A stretch of DNA of 64,000 nucleotides from Umbilicaria muhlenbergii (GCA_000611775.1 KK106983.1:282205-346204), one strand, 5' to 3'. Shown: positions 45,391 through 57,501, counted from the stretch's first letter. Numbers and translations: made by a program. The notes: generated from the letters alone by a model not told the origin.

Positions 45391-45639
45391 GGAACGATTA
45401 TTTAGAGGCTAAATAAATGTATTGTATCTGCCTAAATATCGCCCAAATGATAAAAATGAACGTGAGGAAGAAAGCAGAAACTTGAGGCTTTCGAGCTGTT
45501 AATATACATGTTAAGGAGCTTTTCGCTAAGCCAAAACATATGTACACTCATGACGTGACTGCTTCTCTTGCTAGAAACCCCTGCCCTAAACTCCTGCCTC
45601 AATGACGTCTGCTCAGTGGTGAATCAGTGAAATTCAACA
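45383..45639 (-). repeat. 3' LTR of copia copy 2
   Basis: 257 bp, TGTTG...CAACA ends. Matches 50709-50965. It supplies the last two codons and stop of the interrupted F-box frame. Confidence 0.92.
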
Positions 45640-48600
45640 CTCCCTCTTCAGCTTCGCTGCCAGCAGCTTTCAGGGGTAACTCTGAAACATAAAATGAATA
45701 AAATAATGTTTAACAAGCGTTAGATTTGGCCTCTGTAAGTGATAGGTAAAATGACGGCCAAAATGACTCAACTAGAACTGAAATAAAAACATGAGTTGAC
45801 AACCACGTGCTCTGAAGATCTAGAGAGTTCATCAGAAGGGGATTTCAGTATGCTCTTTTGAATGATTATACTGACTAGGCTTGAAAAAGCAGTCCTGAAG
45901 AACCCTAAGCGTTGATGAGATCAAGTAGGGAAAGTTCAGTTTGAAATTTCTCCCTTGTAAGTGGCTTCATCAAGCAGTCAGCAGGCATATCAGCAGTAGA
46001 AATGTAGATGAGTATAATAAGGCTGTCTTTTAAAGCTTCTCTTACATAATGATACTGCACCTTGATATGCTTGGTCCTGACGTGGAATTCAGGATTTTTG
46101 ATGAGCTTCATGCTTGACTGATTGTCCTCATATAATTGAGCTGAAGAACAGTTTAAAAATCATGTTAACTTAACTCCTTTAAGTCACTTCATGATCCAGG
46201 CTGCTGTCTTGATGATGTTACATAATTCAACATATTCAGCCTCAGTGATTGATGTGACAGTGGTCTTTTGCTTTCAGCTAGATCATGATATTACTCCCTC
46301 AGCAAGGATAAACACATATCTGTATGTGAACTTCCTGTTCATGATGTCTTCAGTGTAGTCTGAGTCTGAATAACCCTTTATACTCATAAGGGTAGCCTCT
46401 GAAAATGTAATTTTCAGGTCTTTCATGCCTTGCAGGTAATGAAACACACGCTGCAAGCCTGCTCAATTTCAAACAGACAGAGCGTGACAAAATTGACTGA
46501 ATTTACTCACAGTGAAAGTCAAGTCCAGGTGAATGACAGTCATGATGTACATCAGGCTTTCAATCACCTTTTGATATTTCAATTGATCTGTCATTGGCTC
46601 ATCATCTAGGGCTGGTTTTATGTATTCATAATCATTTATTGATGTAGAAATGACCTTTGAATGATTCATAGAGAACTCCTTAAGAACCTTGTTAACATAA
46701 GCATATTAATTGATTGTAAGGGTTCAATTTTTTCAATTTCAGCATATTTGAATTCTGAGGCAGACATTTGACTCACTTAAATCCTTCATATTGTACACCT
46801 TTTGAAGCTCTGTTTTAACTTTCATAATTGCTTTCATTTCCTTTGAGAAAATGAGCAAATCATTGACATAAAGGGCAATAATTACCCCTGAATTCTCATT
46901 TAAAAAAACAGAATTGTCTTCAGACAGTCTGACAAACCCTAGGTCATGTAAGGTGACTCAGAAGGTGTTGTTTCAAACTCATTCAAACTGCTTTAAATCA
47001 TATAACCTCTTGATTAGGTGGCAGGCCATTTTCTTAAACCTCTTATATGACAATCTCTCTGAGAGTTTCATATATATTTCCTCTTTGAGCTCACTGATGA
47101 GGTATGTGCTAATGATGTTCATTTGATGTATATGCATGTCTTCATACGCTGCAATAGTCAGAAGCATGTGTAGTGAGTTGAAATGTAAAGTTAAAGCAAA
47201 GGTTTCTTCATAGTTAATCTCATATTGTTGAGAAAATCCTCTGATGACTAGCCTGACTTTGAAGCGCTCAATAAGGCCACTGAAAGTGTATTTAACCTTG
47301 AATACTCATTTAAAAGTGATTGATTGACGCCCTTTAAGCAGTTCAATCAATTCTCATGTCTCATTTGCTGTTAAAGAATTTAACTCTTCTTTTATGACTT
47401 GTAATCATTGATGTTGATAAATAAGGCTCTGAACAGCCTCCTTATACATAAAAGGCTCATGTATATGCCTCTGCACTGTCATATTAACATAGTGAGGGTT
47501 TGATTTCATTATTCAGTCAGATTGAGTAATGTATGACATTGAGGCCTGCTGCCGCAGCGGCCTCAAATTCTGCTTCAGAATTTCAGTGACTGATTCAGGG
47601 GTCAAGTGTATAATTTCAGAGGCTTCTTCAGAGTCAGAAGAACCTTCCTCATTATCCTCAGCTTATTTCAGTTGCATATCATTGTTGTTTGAATTTTCTT
47701 CAAAATTTTCAGTTTGATTTTTGAGCTCCTGAGTTGACGTCAGAGGCTCTGATAAATTCATCACTGCTTCAGAGTCTTCAAGGCTTGAAGACATTACTTT
47801 CTCACTTTCAATGCACCTCTGAGCAAGTTCCTGTGGTGTTAAAATCACTGAGTAATCATCATCATCTGTATATGAGTTCATGAAGTCCTCATTTGCTTTG
47901 AAATGTTTTAAATTTTTCAGTAGGCTTCCGCCTTTCTCTCCCTCAAGGAACAAAACATGCATATGTATTTTCACCTGCTTTTTCACTTGATTTCAGACCT
48001 GAAATTGCTGATTGCTCTTACAATAACTCATGAAAACCCCTTTATAAGATGTGTTTTCAAGTTTCACCTGTTTTTCCTTTAATATATGACAATGAACAAC
48101 ACACCTGAATGAGCGTAGGTGTTTGATGAAGGGTTTAAACCTTTTATATAATTCATATGAAGTCCTTCCTTCATGATCATCTTCTAAAGGAAGGTGATTC
48201 TTTAAGTAGCAGATGATTTTAATGACTTCATCTTAAAATTTAATTAACAATTAAGTGTTATAAAGCATGCATCTAGTTGCTTCTGTAATTGTATAATTTA
48301 AGTGTTCAGAGATGCTGTTCTGCTCAGGTGTGTAAGTGATGATAAATTTAAATTTCACCCCCTCTGACCCTCATATGCTTGTCAATTTCATATATTCTTC
48401 ATCATTGTCAGCCTGTACAATCTTCAATTCCTCATCAGTTTCTTTCTCAGCTTTCATCTTTCAAGTCTTGAATATTTCATAGATATTCATCTTCTTTGTC
48501 ATTAAGAAAATATCAGAATATCAGGCAAATTCATCTGTAAAGGTAACAAAATACTGATTTTCACTTAAAGTATTAACACAGTAAGCTCCTCAAATGTCTG

Positions 48601-50708
48601 AATAAACTTGTTGCAGATGTTTTATAATTATTGACTTTAACTTCTTGACCTGTACTTGTATCATCTTGTTATGCAAGCATGTTGAGCAGGCTTTCTTCAC
48701 CTTGTTAAGGTGTAATTCACGGGTTATACCCTTCACACACGGCTTGAGGTGTTGCATACAGCTTGCCTCAGCATGATCAAACCTTCAATGCCACTTTCAG
48801 TAGTCAGATTGAGCCTGTGTGAAAAAATTGAAATTTTCAGAGATTTCAGAGGTAATGTGCTCTAAACCTGTTTTTAAATAAAGGGTGATGAAACTGACAA
48901 TCATGCTGCCTGATACTGCTCTCATTAACTTTGAAGTGAGCTTTAATGTAAGTGATCCTCCCTCTGCTGTCACTGAGGCTGCCAGGCTGCTCATCAATTT
49001 TTGATAAGCTTAAACCTTAAAGGTCACTTTTGCGCTCATCAACTTAACAACATAAATCAAATCATGTTGATTTGCTGTGATCATGACACTTTCATTATGC
49101 TTAAAAACAACATTTTTAAGCTTAAATTCAACTGTTATTCCGTGCTTGCTTGCTGCCTCAATCAACAGCAAATTTTCATCCAATTCAAGGACATAGAGGA
49201 TGTCATTTAAAGTGAGTTTTCTTTCTTCAAAATCAACTTCCACCTTGCTCATACCAGCTGCTTTTATCAAGTGCTCATTGATTAAGCAGACTTTCATGTA
49301 ATAGTTCTGAATTTCAACAAAAATTGCTTGATTCAAAGTCATGTGGTGGCTCACTCTGAAGTTCACAATTCAGCAGTCAGAGGTTAATTCTAAGTTGACT
49401 AAAGCTTTCATAATCATTGTCTTTCATGTTTACTCATCTGAGTTGAACTTGTTGTCCTGACTAATCAGATCTTTCAAATTTTTTGAATCTTTCATCAGCC
49501 TCAGATTTTTGTTGACTTGCCGTGCATTTGCCTTGAACTTTGATGATGATTTAACTCTGTTAAAAGGTAGTTCTTCCCCGTCTTTCATCTTCAAAGTGTA
49601 GTAATCAGAGGTGAAATGCCCTCTTTTCTGACACTGAAAACATGTTTTTCCTGTCTTATCATCTTTGCCTTTGCTTCCTGCTTGAGCTGCATTTGTGATG
49701 ACATTATTAATTGATTTATTATTCAACGCTTCTTTCATTTCTCACTCCTTCAATTGACGTAGAATGATCTTGATTTCAGGGTTCATGATTTTGTTGTTTA
49801 TTTAAAATACAACTGAGCTGTAAGGCTTCTTCTTTAAAGAGTCAAGGAACACTTCCTGAATCATATCATCATCAATGAGTGCCTTTGATTTAAGCACTGT
49901 AATCTCTGCTTGAATTTTCTTCAAGATGTAATAAGTCTGCTCTGCTGTCTCCTTCAGTCCTTGCTTGTAATTGATGAATGTCTTAAGCTGTGATTGATAA
50001 TATGACTTGCTCTTAAACTTCTTGATGTTCTTAAGACAGTCTCAAAGCTCCTTTGCTGTCTTCAGTTTATAGAATGTTTCATCCTCCTGAGAGCAAAGTG
50101 ATAATATGTCATTTCAGGCCTTTCTATCAGTCCTTCTTCACTTCTTATACTCCTTAATGAGAGGCTTTAATGTCTTTTCATTTAAATTCTTCTTTTCCTC
50201 TGGTGCAGTGTCAGTCCTGTTTATGATGTCTCAGTAGCTTCATGCTTTTAAATAACCCCTTGTTCTTCCTGCTCATTGAGTGTAGTTCATCTCATTGAGT
50301 TTAACTAAGCCTGAGGCCTTCAGAGACTCATATTTCATGCTCTTTTAAGATCATGTAACTGCCTTCTGTGTATGCAGCGGCGTGGATAATGACTCAAGGG
50401 TGTGAGTATTTATTTGAAGTTCTATTGATTGAGCCTTCATATATATATAGATGTTTTTATTCATTTGATTTTCAAAGTGGAATTCATATGAAGAATCAGC
50501 ATCTTTTTCAGTCAGTTTTTTGACTTTATAACTGGCTGATATCAAAGGTTTATATCAAAGCAAACTTTGGTTGCTTGACTTGCTCAACGGCGGCGGGGGT
50601 GGCGACGATGGGGTTGATGACAGCAGGGGTTAGAGCAGTGAGGGTTAAAGTGAAGGTGATAGACAACAGCAACAGGCGGTAGTTTAAACACTGACTGAGC
50701 TCATAACC

Positions 50709-50965
50709 TGTTGTAAGGAATGATTATTTAGAGGCTAAATAAATGTATTGTATCTGCCTAAATATCACCCAAATGATAAAAATGAACGTGAGGAAGAAAG
50801 CAGAAACTTGAGGCTTTCAAGCTGTTAATATACATGTTAAGGAGCTTTTCGCTAAGCCAAAACATACATACACTCATGACGTGACTGCTTCTCTTGCTAG
50901 GAACCCCTGCCCTAAACCCCTGCCCCAATGACGTCTGCTCAGCGGCGAATCGGCGAAATTCAACA
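50709..50965 (-). repeat. 5' LTR of copia copy 2
   Basis: 257 bp. The initiator-Met-type primer site (reverse complement GGTTATGA...) adjoins it at about 50695-50708. Confidence 0.92.
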
Positions 50966-51011
50966 TATGGAAACTTTCAGCGTTTTCTACAGGATCCGCA
51001 AAGCAATATGA
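50966..51011 (+). pseudogene. Separated 3' end of the F-box gene
   Basis: Begins with the second copy of the target site TATGG. In the host frame it reads METFSVFYRIRKAI then TGA at 51009-51011. It is cut off from the rest of the gene at 44149-45382 by copia copy 2. Confidence 0.65.
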
Positions 51012-51372
51012 AAGATTTCTCCACATTGAATAGAGTAAATAGGAACAGTAAGGTTGGTAACAAGGTACAATTAGAGGTGCGCGTACGGAGACGTGGAGCG
51101 GGGTGGTGCTTTCGACACAGGTTCATCACCACCGGCAGACTCGTAGTTCACGGTTTGCAAGCGTTCGTAGATCCCAGTATGTCGGCGGCAGTATGGACTT
51201 CCTGAAGTGAAGATGATGCGAAGGACGGTGAGGAGCAGAGGCGCGACAACACGCTGTGCAGGAGGGAAGAACGTCGGCACTAAGCTGGCAGGCAGGGGGA
51301 AGCTGCGCAGCCCTTATCAAAGTAGATGGAACTCAATCCAACTCAATTGCACCACAACCAATACAAAATACT
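51012..51372. other. Gap between F-box gene end and pogo fragment
   Basis: GC-rich, with open frames in several phases. Probably the 5' non-coding part of the truncated pogo element that follows. No terminal repeat was identified. Confidence 0.4.
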
Positions 51373-51630
51373 ATGGCCAATCGTGAAGAATCTATTGAAC
51401 TTGTTATCCGAGACTTACGTGAAGGTGTTTATACCCACCTCCGGCAGGCTGCTCGCGCCTACAACGTCCCCGAAGCCACCGTACGCGCTCGCCTCAAGGG
51501 CGTACCTAATCGCGCTGTAGCTCATCAACACCAACAGCTACTGCCTCCTCTACAGGAGGAGTTTCTTGCTGATTGGATCCTTGATGAGGCTGCCCGTGGT
51601 TTTCCTCCCTCTCACCGTCGCGCGCGTTGA
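51373..51630 (+). pseudogene. Pogo/Fot1 transposase N-terminal fragment
   Basis: From ATG at 51373: MANREESIELVIRDLREGVY, then AARAYNVPEATVRARLKGV, the psq-type HTH. The spacer and the start of the second HTH follow (LLPPLQEEFLADWILDEAAR, ending PSHRRAR). The frame stops at TGA 51628-51630 (CGCGCGTTGA) and no DDE core follows. Codons are normal, so this is a truncated but non-hypermutated remnant. It is a different lineage from the elements at 18-22 kb. Confidence 0.72.
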
Positions 51631-51795
51631 TTGGCTCCGCTTCCTGTACCACCGAGGCAGCACCCATTCAGCTCATGGTGGAGAATATTGGAATTGGGCA
51701 CTTAAGAATTATCGGCCAGATTGAAGGAGCTAGTTTAGCTACGATTCACTTAACCTCGAAACATATGAGTTCGTTAGCTGAGACAAGAATTAGAT

Positions 51796-52976
51796 TCATT
51801 TTATCAATTTTCCTTCAAGCCATTCTAGTAGGAGAGCCTGATCTCTCACAATACGCCACAGTCTCCAGGAATGTCTCCAGCCCATCTCACTGAAGACTAA
51901 CGGAGACAATATCTTAATATCCATCAAATGCCGATGACCCTGAATAGCTTGGCAGACAAGATCATAGATGCCAGGGTCCTCTATTAAATCGGATCTAAAT
52001 TCCAACTCAATGAACCTCAGCTCCCTCTGGAAACCCAATAATTCTGCTAGCTTCCTCGCCTCGTCCTCACCGTCCTCACGCTTGTGCAAACCAATATGAT
52101 ATTTCGCGCGTCGTATTAAAGCTGCGTTGTGATTGTTCTCGTTGATTCGGTGGGCGAGAAATAAATTCTCTCCGTACAATACGTAGTGTGCCTCTTGGTA
52201 TATAAGACGGCATGTACCTAAGATGGAAGGATACAAGTTGTTCGGGCAGGGAGTGTGGTATTCGTCTTGTGGAGGTGGTATCATGCGCACGTGTCGCTCT
52301 GAACGAAGAAGGATGCGATAGATCATACACCGGATTTCTGGCGGGAGTCGCAAGAATGGACAGCTCAGGAGCGAAGCACTTGTAGAAATTGCTGCAGAGC
52401 GTCAGCATATTGTCATTCTACTAGGGGCTCCAAACATGAAAGGCGTACACTGCATTTCATTCGGCACGTCTACGTATTTGCGGTGTTGGGTCGAGTTCGC
52501 GAAGCTGCTTGTGTTGTGTGACCACGGCGCGTGTGGGAAGGATGATAGAGTACCGGGTGGAGATGCCGATGCGGTCATGGCGTCGTAGACAGCGTCCCAG
52601 ATGACTTCATCAGGCTGTTTGTTAAGAACTGCATCAAGGAGGGGCTCAACCCGTGCAGTGTCAATAACGTCAGAGTCCACTGCTAAAATCAGTCTTGAGA
52701 GATCGTGTAACAAATTCTTGCTCCCTTTCTTGGATGGAAGATATCGAGAAGCAGGAAGACTCGACAAGGCAACTATCAGCTCAAGAAGGGCGCTTTTCAG
52801 TTCTTTTGGCAGAATTAGCCGTGATTTCGCGTACGGGCCGGAATAATGTTACCTTCATTATCCACTTCTTGGTTATCGTCGTCTAGCGGGTTCAAAGCGT
52901 GTCTATTGCGAAAGCCATCTAACCTTTCACCTATTGGGTTAGATTTGATGATTCTCGACTGAGATGCAACTACCAT
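51796..52976 (-). CDS. Chimeric protein: FunK1-type N-terminal region fused to a 2EXR/F-box-like domain
   Basis: Proposed exons on the minus strand: 52976-52853, 52802-52449, 52391-51796. Introns are 52852-52803 (50 nt, GTAACA...AAAAG, branch-like CTAAT) and 52448-52392 (57 nt, GTACGC...CTGCAG, branch-like GCTGAC). The sum is 1,074 nt, 357 codons plus stop. The N-terminal part includes QPDEVIWDAVYDAMTASASP and PWSHNTSSFANSTQHRKYVD, the typical opening of FunK1 kinases, but breaks off after KYVDV without any kinase domain. The last exon begins ISTSASLLSCPFLRLPPEIR and continues CMIYRILLRSE, a 2EXR/F-box-like start, with LGTCRLIYQEAHYVLYGENL, to a stop at 51796. If the second intron is not used, these are two adjacent fragments: a truncated FunK1 ending at 52402, and a 2EXR gene without an ATG. 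Divergent from the FunK1 gene, 205 bp away. Confidence 0.6.
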
Positions 52977-53181
52977 CGTTGGTGAATGGGTAGATAGCGT
53001 TTGGGACTATGCGTACGACCCAAGATGTCCGCAAGAGCAGAAGTAATCGAAAAAAGGGTGATGTGGCGCCTTGAAGAACGACAGCCTCTTAGCGTTCAGA
53101 GTCATGTGATGTTTTCATGTTAACTAGTTACGAAACAAAACTCCATCGCCACCCTTATTACCGCGACTTCACAGCGCAACC
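52977..53181. promoter_or_regulatory. Divergent intergenic region between the chimera and FunK1 genes
   Basis: 205 bp serving both genes. Its right part (53102-53181) is the segment shared with the F-box gene upstream region (44077-44148), so the duplication took the proximal promoter along. Confidence 0.55.
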
Positions 53182-55638
53182 ATGGCAACCATATCAAACG
53201 AAGATACAGATTACATCAAAGATCACCCTTTATCCTCTCCTGAATTTGAGTCTCTCCGAGCAACACTCAAACCCCGCAATGAGGATCTCTCCGCTTCTCG
53301 AGATGCCATTTCCGACCTCCTTGACATACTACAGACACACCCCGTCGCCAAAACACGACAACCGCTGAAGCGCCAGCTTACTGCGCTGAACTTACGCCTT
53401 CAGTCGGACTTCGACCTCTCCCTCTCCCTTTTCGACCCCCTCACGACCGCTGTCGCTGACCACACCTCCGACCTTGACATTTGGAAGGCTGTCCTCCAGC
53501 TCATCGACAACCAGACGCGCATAACCCCTCCCCCTTCGAAGAGCATTCCTCCATCCTACGGCGGCACGCCATTCGTCCGCTCGTCAGCGTCACACCAGGG
53601 CACCGACCAGACGCGACGGGATCTGGTCCAACAGACACCGTGGACATTCAACACGGGTAGCTTCGCGGACACATCGGACCTGAGGAAGAATGTGGACCCT
53701 ATACTCAAGACCGAGGTGGAGGATAACCTGAGGATCGATCATCCAGGTGTCTTTGCGACATTCTTTGGGAAGATACCGAAGCTTGCTGAGATTACAACGG
53801 CGGTATTCGAGAGCTGCAAAGAGGCGGACCCACCGCTGTTTCAAGAGGGTGTCGGCTGGGTGGAGTGGCCGGAGGGTTGCGAAGAAGTATCGGTTCTGCA
53901 GTTCCTTCGCCGTCACATCGACCGATTTCTGCTACCTGCAGAAGAACGCGGCTCCCGTCCTTCGAAGCACCGTCGCTGCATCACCACCCCAAACAAGCCT
54001 ATCCCAGGATCGGTCAGCAAGCGAAAACTAGACGTCGGTCTAGCATATAACGCGAACAATGATCCGATAGAAAGTGAGGGGCAAAGCTATGATTGGTCAC
54101 ACATCCTTATTCCCGGCGAGCTGAAGAGCAATCCGCGGAAGGACAACCACAGCAGCACCTGGCTCGATCTTGTCAGGTATGCTCGGGAGATCTTTAGTGC
54201 GCAAGACACCCGGCGCTTCGTTCTAGGCTTCACGTTGTGTGGGCCAATCATGCGGATATGGGAGTTCGACCGGCTCGGGGTGGTTGGATCTACGCCATTC
54301 GACATCAACAAGGATGCGCATATGTTTGTGTCGGTAGTTATGGGATTTTTGTGGATGTCGAAAGAACAGCTAGGGTTCGATCCTACTATAGCAGAGGATG
54401 GTGTACGATCCACAACCATTCAGCGGAATGGCCAGAGGGAGCGAATCTGTCTGGAAGATCGCATCAAGCGACAACGTTCGGTCGCTGGTCGGGCGACTAC
54501 CTGCTGGAAGGGATCTGTTGCAGATGCGCCAGATCAAGTGCTTGTGATCAAAGACTCGTGGGAGTATGAAGAACGACCTGAAGAAGGCCTTCTGCTCAAA
54601 GAGGCGACAGAAGCCGGAGTTGAGAACGTGGCGCGTTACTACTACCATGAGACAGTGCGCATCGGTGGCACTGTGGATGATGTTCTGAAAAATGTGCGAA
54701 AAGGACTTAGCGACACCGCTGGCCGGAATCCACTGCAACAGCGAGCGGCGCCCTTTGAATCCATCACGAGCCCAGCAACTTCACTTACTTCTGGACCAGG
54801 ACGGGGTAGGAGCAGAAGCAGCACCCGAACGACAGGGCGAAAGAGATCGCGAAGCGGTATCGACGCATCAATGCCGCCTCCCAAACGGTCATGCTCAGAC
54901 TCCCCGGTCAAGCAAGACATGCAGCAACGAAGAAATCGCGTTCATCGACGGGTGGTTATGCGAGACGTTGGGAAGAGCGTCTACGAAGCGAGTTCTCCGC
55001 GCGGCATACTGACGGGCCTGCTCGGCGGCATTAAAGGTGAGTGCCCACACGAAGCTTTTTGGGCTACGGCTGATTCCTTAGGGCACGAATCGCTATTGGA
55101 TGTGAACATTCTCCACCGAGATATATCTATCGGGAACGTCATGCTGAACACCACGGAAGACGATGGGTTTCTGATCGATCTGGACCTCGCCATTAAGATC
55201 GATCGAACGAACGCTTCTGGAGCACCCAGCAAAACCGGCACTAAGGTATTTATGGCGATCGGTGCCCTCTATGGTGAAGGTCATAATTTCATGCATGATC
55301 TGGAATCGTTCTTCTGGGTGTTATTTTGGGCTTGTATTCATTGCACTGGTCCAGGTGGGCGACGTCGCGTGTCGAAGTTCGAGGCATGGAACTTTGAGAG
55401 CACCGAAAACCTCGCGAAAATCAAAACAGGGTCGGTCCTCGAAGAGGACAAGTTCATTAAAGAGGTGCAAGAGAACTCTACTGCTTACTGCACGCCGTTG
55501 ATCCCTTGTGTAAAAGAGCTACGGAAAGTGGTTTTTCCAGAAGGAAAGCGATGGCCAAGGGAGGATCGAGGGCTCTACTCTCGCATGAAGTCTATTCTTC
55601 AGCAGGCAAAGGATGGCTTAGATATCCTAGGCAAATAG
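53182..55638 (+). CDS. FunK1-family protein kinase
   Basis: ATG in ACCATGG. The open frame is 818 codons. A 45-nt in-frame intron is likely at 55037-55081 (GTGAGT...CTTAG, branch-like GCTGAT); removing it gives GIKGHESLLDVNILHRD, the usual family spacing, and a protein of about 803 aa. Residues 1-128 are the region shared with the F-box protein. PWTFNTGSFADTSDLRKNVD (about 155) opens the classical FunK1 part. Kinase features: VIKDSW (beta-3 lysine near 456), LLLKEATEAG (alpha-C glutamate), an Arg/Ser-rich insert (RGRSRSSTRTTGRKRSRSG, possible nuclear signal), catalytic loop HRDISIGNVM (about 643) and LIDLDLAIK in place of DFG, then TGTKVFMAIGAL and HDLESFFWVLFWACIH. All are normal for FunK1 enzymes, a fungus-specific and often expanded family of little-known role. 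No nonsense; appears intact. Confidence 0.88.
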   Translation: MATISNEDTDYIKDHPLSSPEFESLRATLKPRNEDLSASRDAISDLLDILQTHPVAKTRQPLKRQLTALNLRLQSDFDLSLSLFDPLTTAVADHTSDLDIWKAVLQLIDNQTRITPPPSKSIPPSYGGTPFVRSSASHQGTDQTRRDLVQQTPWTFNTGSFADTSDLRKNVDPILKTEVEDNLRIDHPGVFATFFGKIPKLAEITTAVFESCKEADPPLFQEGVGWVEWPEGCEEVSVLQFLRRHIDRFLLPAEERGSRPSKHRRCITTPNKPIPGSVSKRKLDVGLAYNANNDPIESEGQSYDWSHILIPGELKSNPRKDNHSSTWLDLVRYAREIFSAQDTRRFVLGFTLCGPIMRIWEFDRLGVVGSTPFDINKDAHMFVSVVMGFLWMSKEQLGFDPTIAEDGVRSTTIQRNGQRERICLEDRIKRQRSVAGRATTCWKGSVADAPDQVLVIKDSWEYEERPEEGLLLKEATEAGVENVARYYYHETVRIGGTVDDVLKNVRKGLSDTAGRNPLQQRAAPFESITSPATSLTSGPGRGRSRSSTRTTGRKRSRSGIDASMPPPKRSCSDSPVKQDMQQRRNRVHRRVVMRDVGKSVYEASSPRGILTGLLGGIKGECPHEAFWATADSLGHESLLDVNILHRDISIGNVMLNTTEDDGFLIDLDLAIKIDRTNASGAPSKTGTKVFMAIGALYGEGHNFMHDLESFFWVLFWACIHCTGPGGRRRVSKFEAWNFESTENLAKIKTGSVLEEDKFIKEVQENSTAYCTPLIPCVKELRKVVFPEGKRWPREDRGLYSRMKSILQQAKDGLDILGK

Positions 55639-55745
55639 TATTTGATATGGTTTAGAGTGCACGTTTTTCGCTGAATCGTTGCGGTGCGTTACGAATGCGC
55701 TTTCCTTCGCTTCAGACTCATTGTCGATTGCGCCTAGCTAGCTGC

Positions 55746-55775
55746 GGGACCCATTTTGGTTCCCGTAGTGGGTCC
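55746..55775 (+). repeat. GGGACC-type motif, double
   Basis: GGGACCCATTTTGGTTCCC (55746-55764) is followed by GTAGTGGGTCC. It is an imperfect hairpin of the dispersed family. Confidence 0.5.
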
Positions 55776-57501
55776 TGGTTAAATTTAGATCCGCTCATGA
55801 TTCCATCTAAGTTGGTCGTTGCTAAAGCTTCTGAGTGCTTCATGTACACACAAAAAATCATGCGCCCCTCGACAACCATATGGCCGGTGCGGGTCGGCCA
55901 TCCTCCCTGCTAGCGCCATGAAAGGTGTCCGCCTGCCTTCTGGAGAGACGCGAGGTTAGGCCTACGGTCAACTTTATTTTTAGCCGTCTTTGCCACCGAG
56001 AGCCGCACCGCTACGGGGGGGTCGCTAGTCCTTAACCGTAACATGTTTTGGCGATCCGCACTGGATGGCATTGCGAAGAGATATAAGGGTCATTACCGAT
56101 GACAGGACGGCATGCAGCCTTAGATAGCGTAGTACCTTACTAAGCATAGCTACCATCAGATCTCTGCTCTACTTTACCCAGCGCTTATGAGCATCGACGA
56201 TCCCAACTCCTTATCACCCTCAGAGGTCAAACTGAAGCACCTTACCACGCCCCTAATAATTGCAGTGCTCATGCAAGGAGCCATTCGCTGTATGACCGTA
56301 CGACAGCTGTATCCCCAAGATATGCAGGCCCTTTCCACCTTTGTACGTGCTTGCAACGACGCCGTCCTTCCAGTAACACTCACTCCGCTTGCCGAAGCCT
56401 AGACTCAGATCTTAGTATTCTGTATCATGCCAGTTAGTCTCTGTCTCCTGCCATGCCCGTTGTGTGAGACCTGCCCACCCTGTTCTTTACACGCCACCCA
56501 ACTCATGATATTCTCCTTCAACGAGCTGAAGCGATATCCGGCTACTGCTTAGTATATGTATCGGTTGCGATGTGCTCGAGAAGTACGAGGACGTGGTGGG
56601 TCGGACGAGGGATCAACGGCGGGTCTGCGGAGCTGTAGGGCGGCGCGATGGTTTATCTCTATGGCATGGAAGCTTTCGCGTTAGCTATGGTCGTCCATTG
56701 CACTGCGTCTCGAAGTTGCACGATGGCTGTATCGGAAGCTGATTGCGGTTTCGATGCTGGGTGTGTTCGTTGACATAAGCTATACGCCAGGGCCTTCAAA
56801 CCTAGCCCTGCTCCTAATCCGAGCCGGTTTTCGGGTGTCCTGGAGCGCTTGGCAAAAGCGCCATACAGCCACACAGCCACAGATCTAGCGTTAGTAGCGA
56901 TAGATTACAGCTAAGCTGCTTTAAGCTAGGTGTGCGGGTCCTCCTTATCTGGCACTTCTAGCAGGCGGACTTGGAATTAGCACAGAAGCACGACAGCCTC
57001 TCGAGCTCAAGCGCAGTGCTCGGGATAGGATGATGATATAACAAGCTGTAAGCTGACAGACTTTTGATAAGATGCATGAGCTTTCGACGCACCCACTGCC
57101 AGCCAAAGCGAGGCGGTCGCATGACGCTCATACCAAATTGTCGTATTGCACGGTAAGCAGAACCTATTTCCAAAAGACATCCGGAGAGAATAGACTTCAT
57201 AGAGTAAGGCTACTATTCCGAGAATATCTATTCTTCTGACCTGTTGTTGAGTTTGTTATGTTGGGGAGTGTCTGTCTCGCTACGCAGGGACGGACGTTAG
57301 AGCGGTAGCATGTACGAAGTAGGCTTATTTTGTTCAAGCAAGTAAGAGTAATAATCTTCAAAGCATTATCGCTCTATACCGGTTAGGCTTTAGGCTCGAT
57401 TGTCCTCTAAAATAACAATCCAATGTTGTTCTATGAGTCGTCGCATCGGATCCGTTTGAGGTTCCTGAAGTGAATGAACTGTCCTATGGAAAATGCGTCA
57501 A

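Larger units (their letters stand above)
45383..50965 (-). mobile_element. Ty1/copia LTR retrotransposon, copy 2, fossil with both LTRs
   Basis: 5,583 bp, reading on the minus strand. LTRs of 257 bp at 45383-45639 and 50709-50965, with target duplication TATGG at 45378-45382 and 50966-50970. Same family and same order of gag, protease, integrase, RT and RNase H as copy 1. Recognisable are the RNase H end near 45.9-46.1 kb, the RT region near 46.5-47.3 kb, and the gag knuckle near 49.63 kb (CFQCQKRGHF). Broken by many hypermutation-type changes. The LTRs differ at few sites, so it is a fairly recent insertion. It lies antisense to the F-box gene it interrupts. Confidence 0.93.

Noticed and set aside
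50894-51205. Open frame starting MLGTPALNPCPNDVCSAANR, also at 60351-60668
   Set aside because: Its shared part is LTR sequence of the copia family read through into different flanks; the two frames diverge at the LTR edge.
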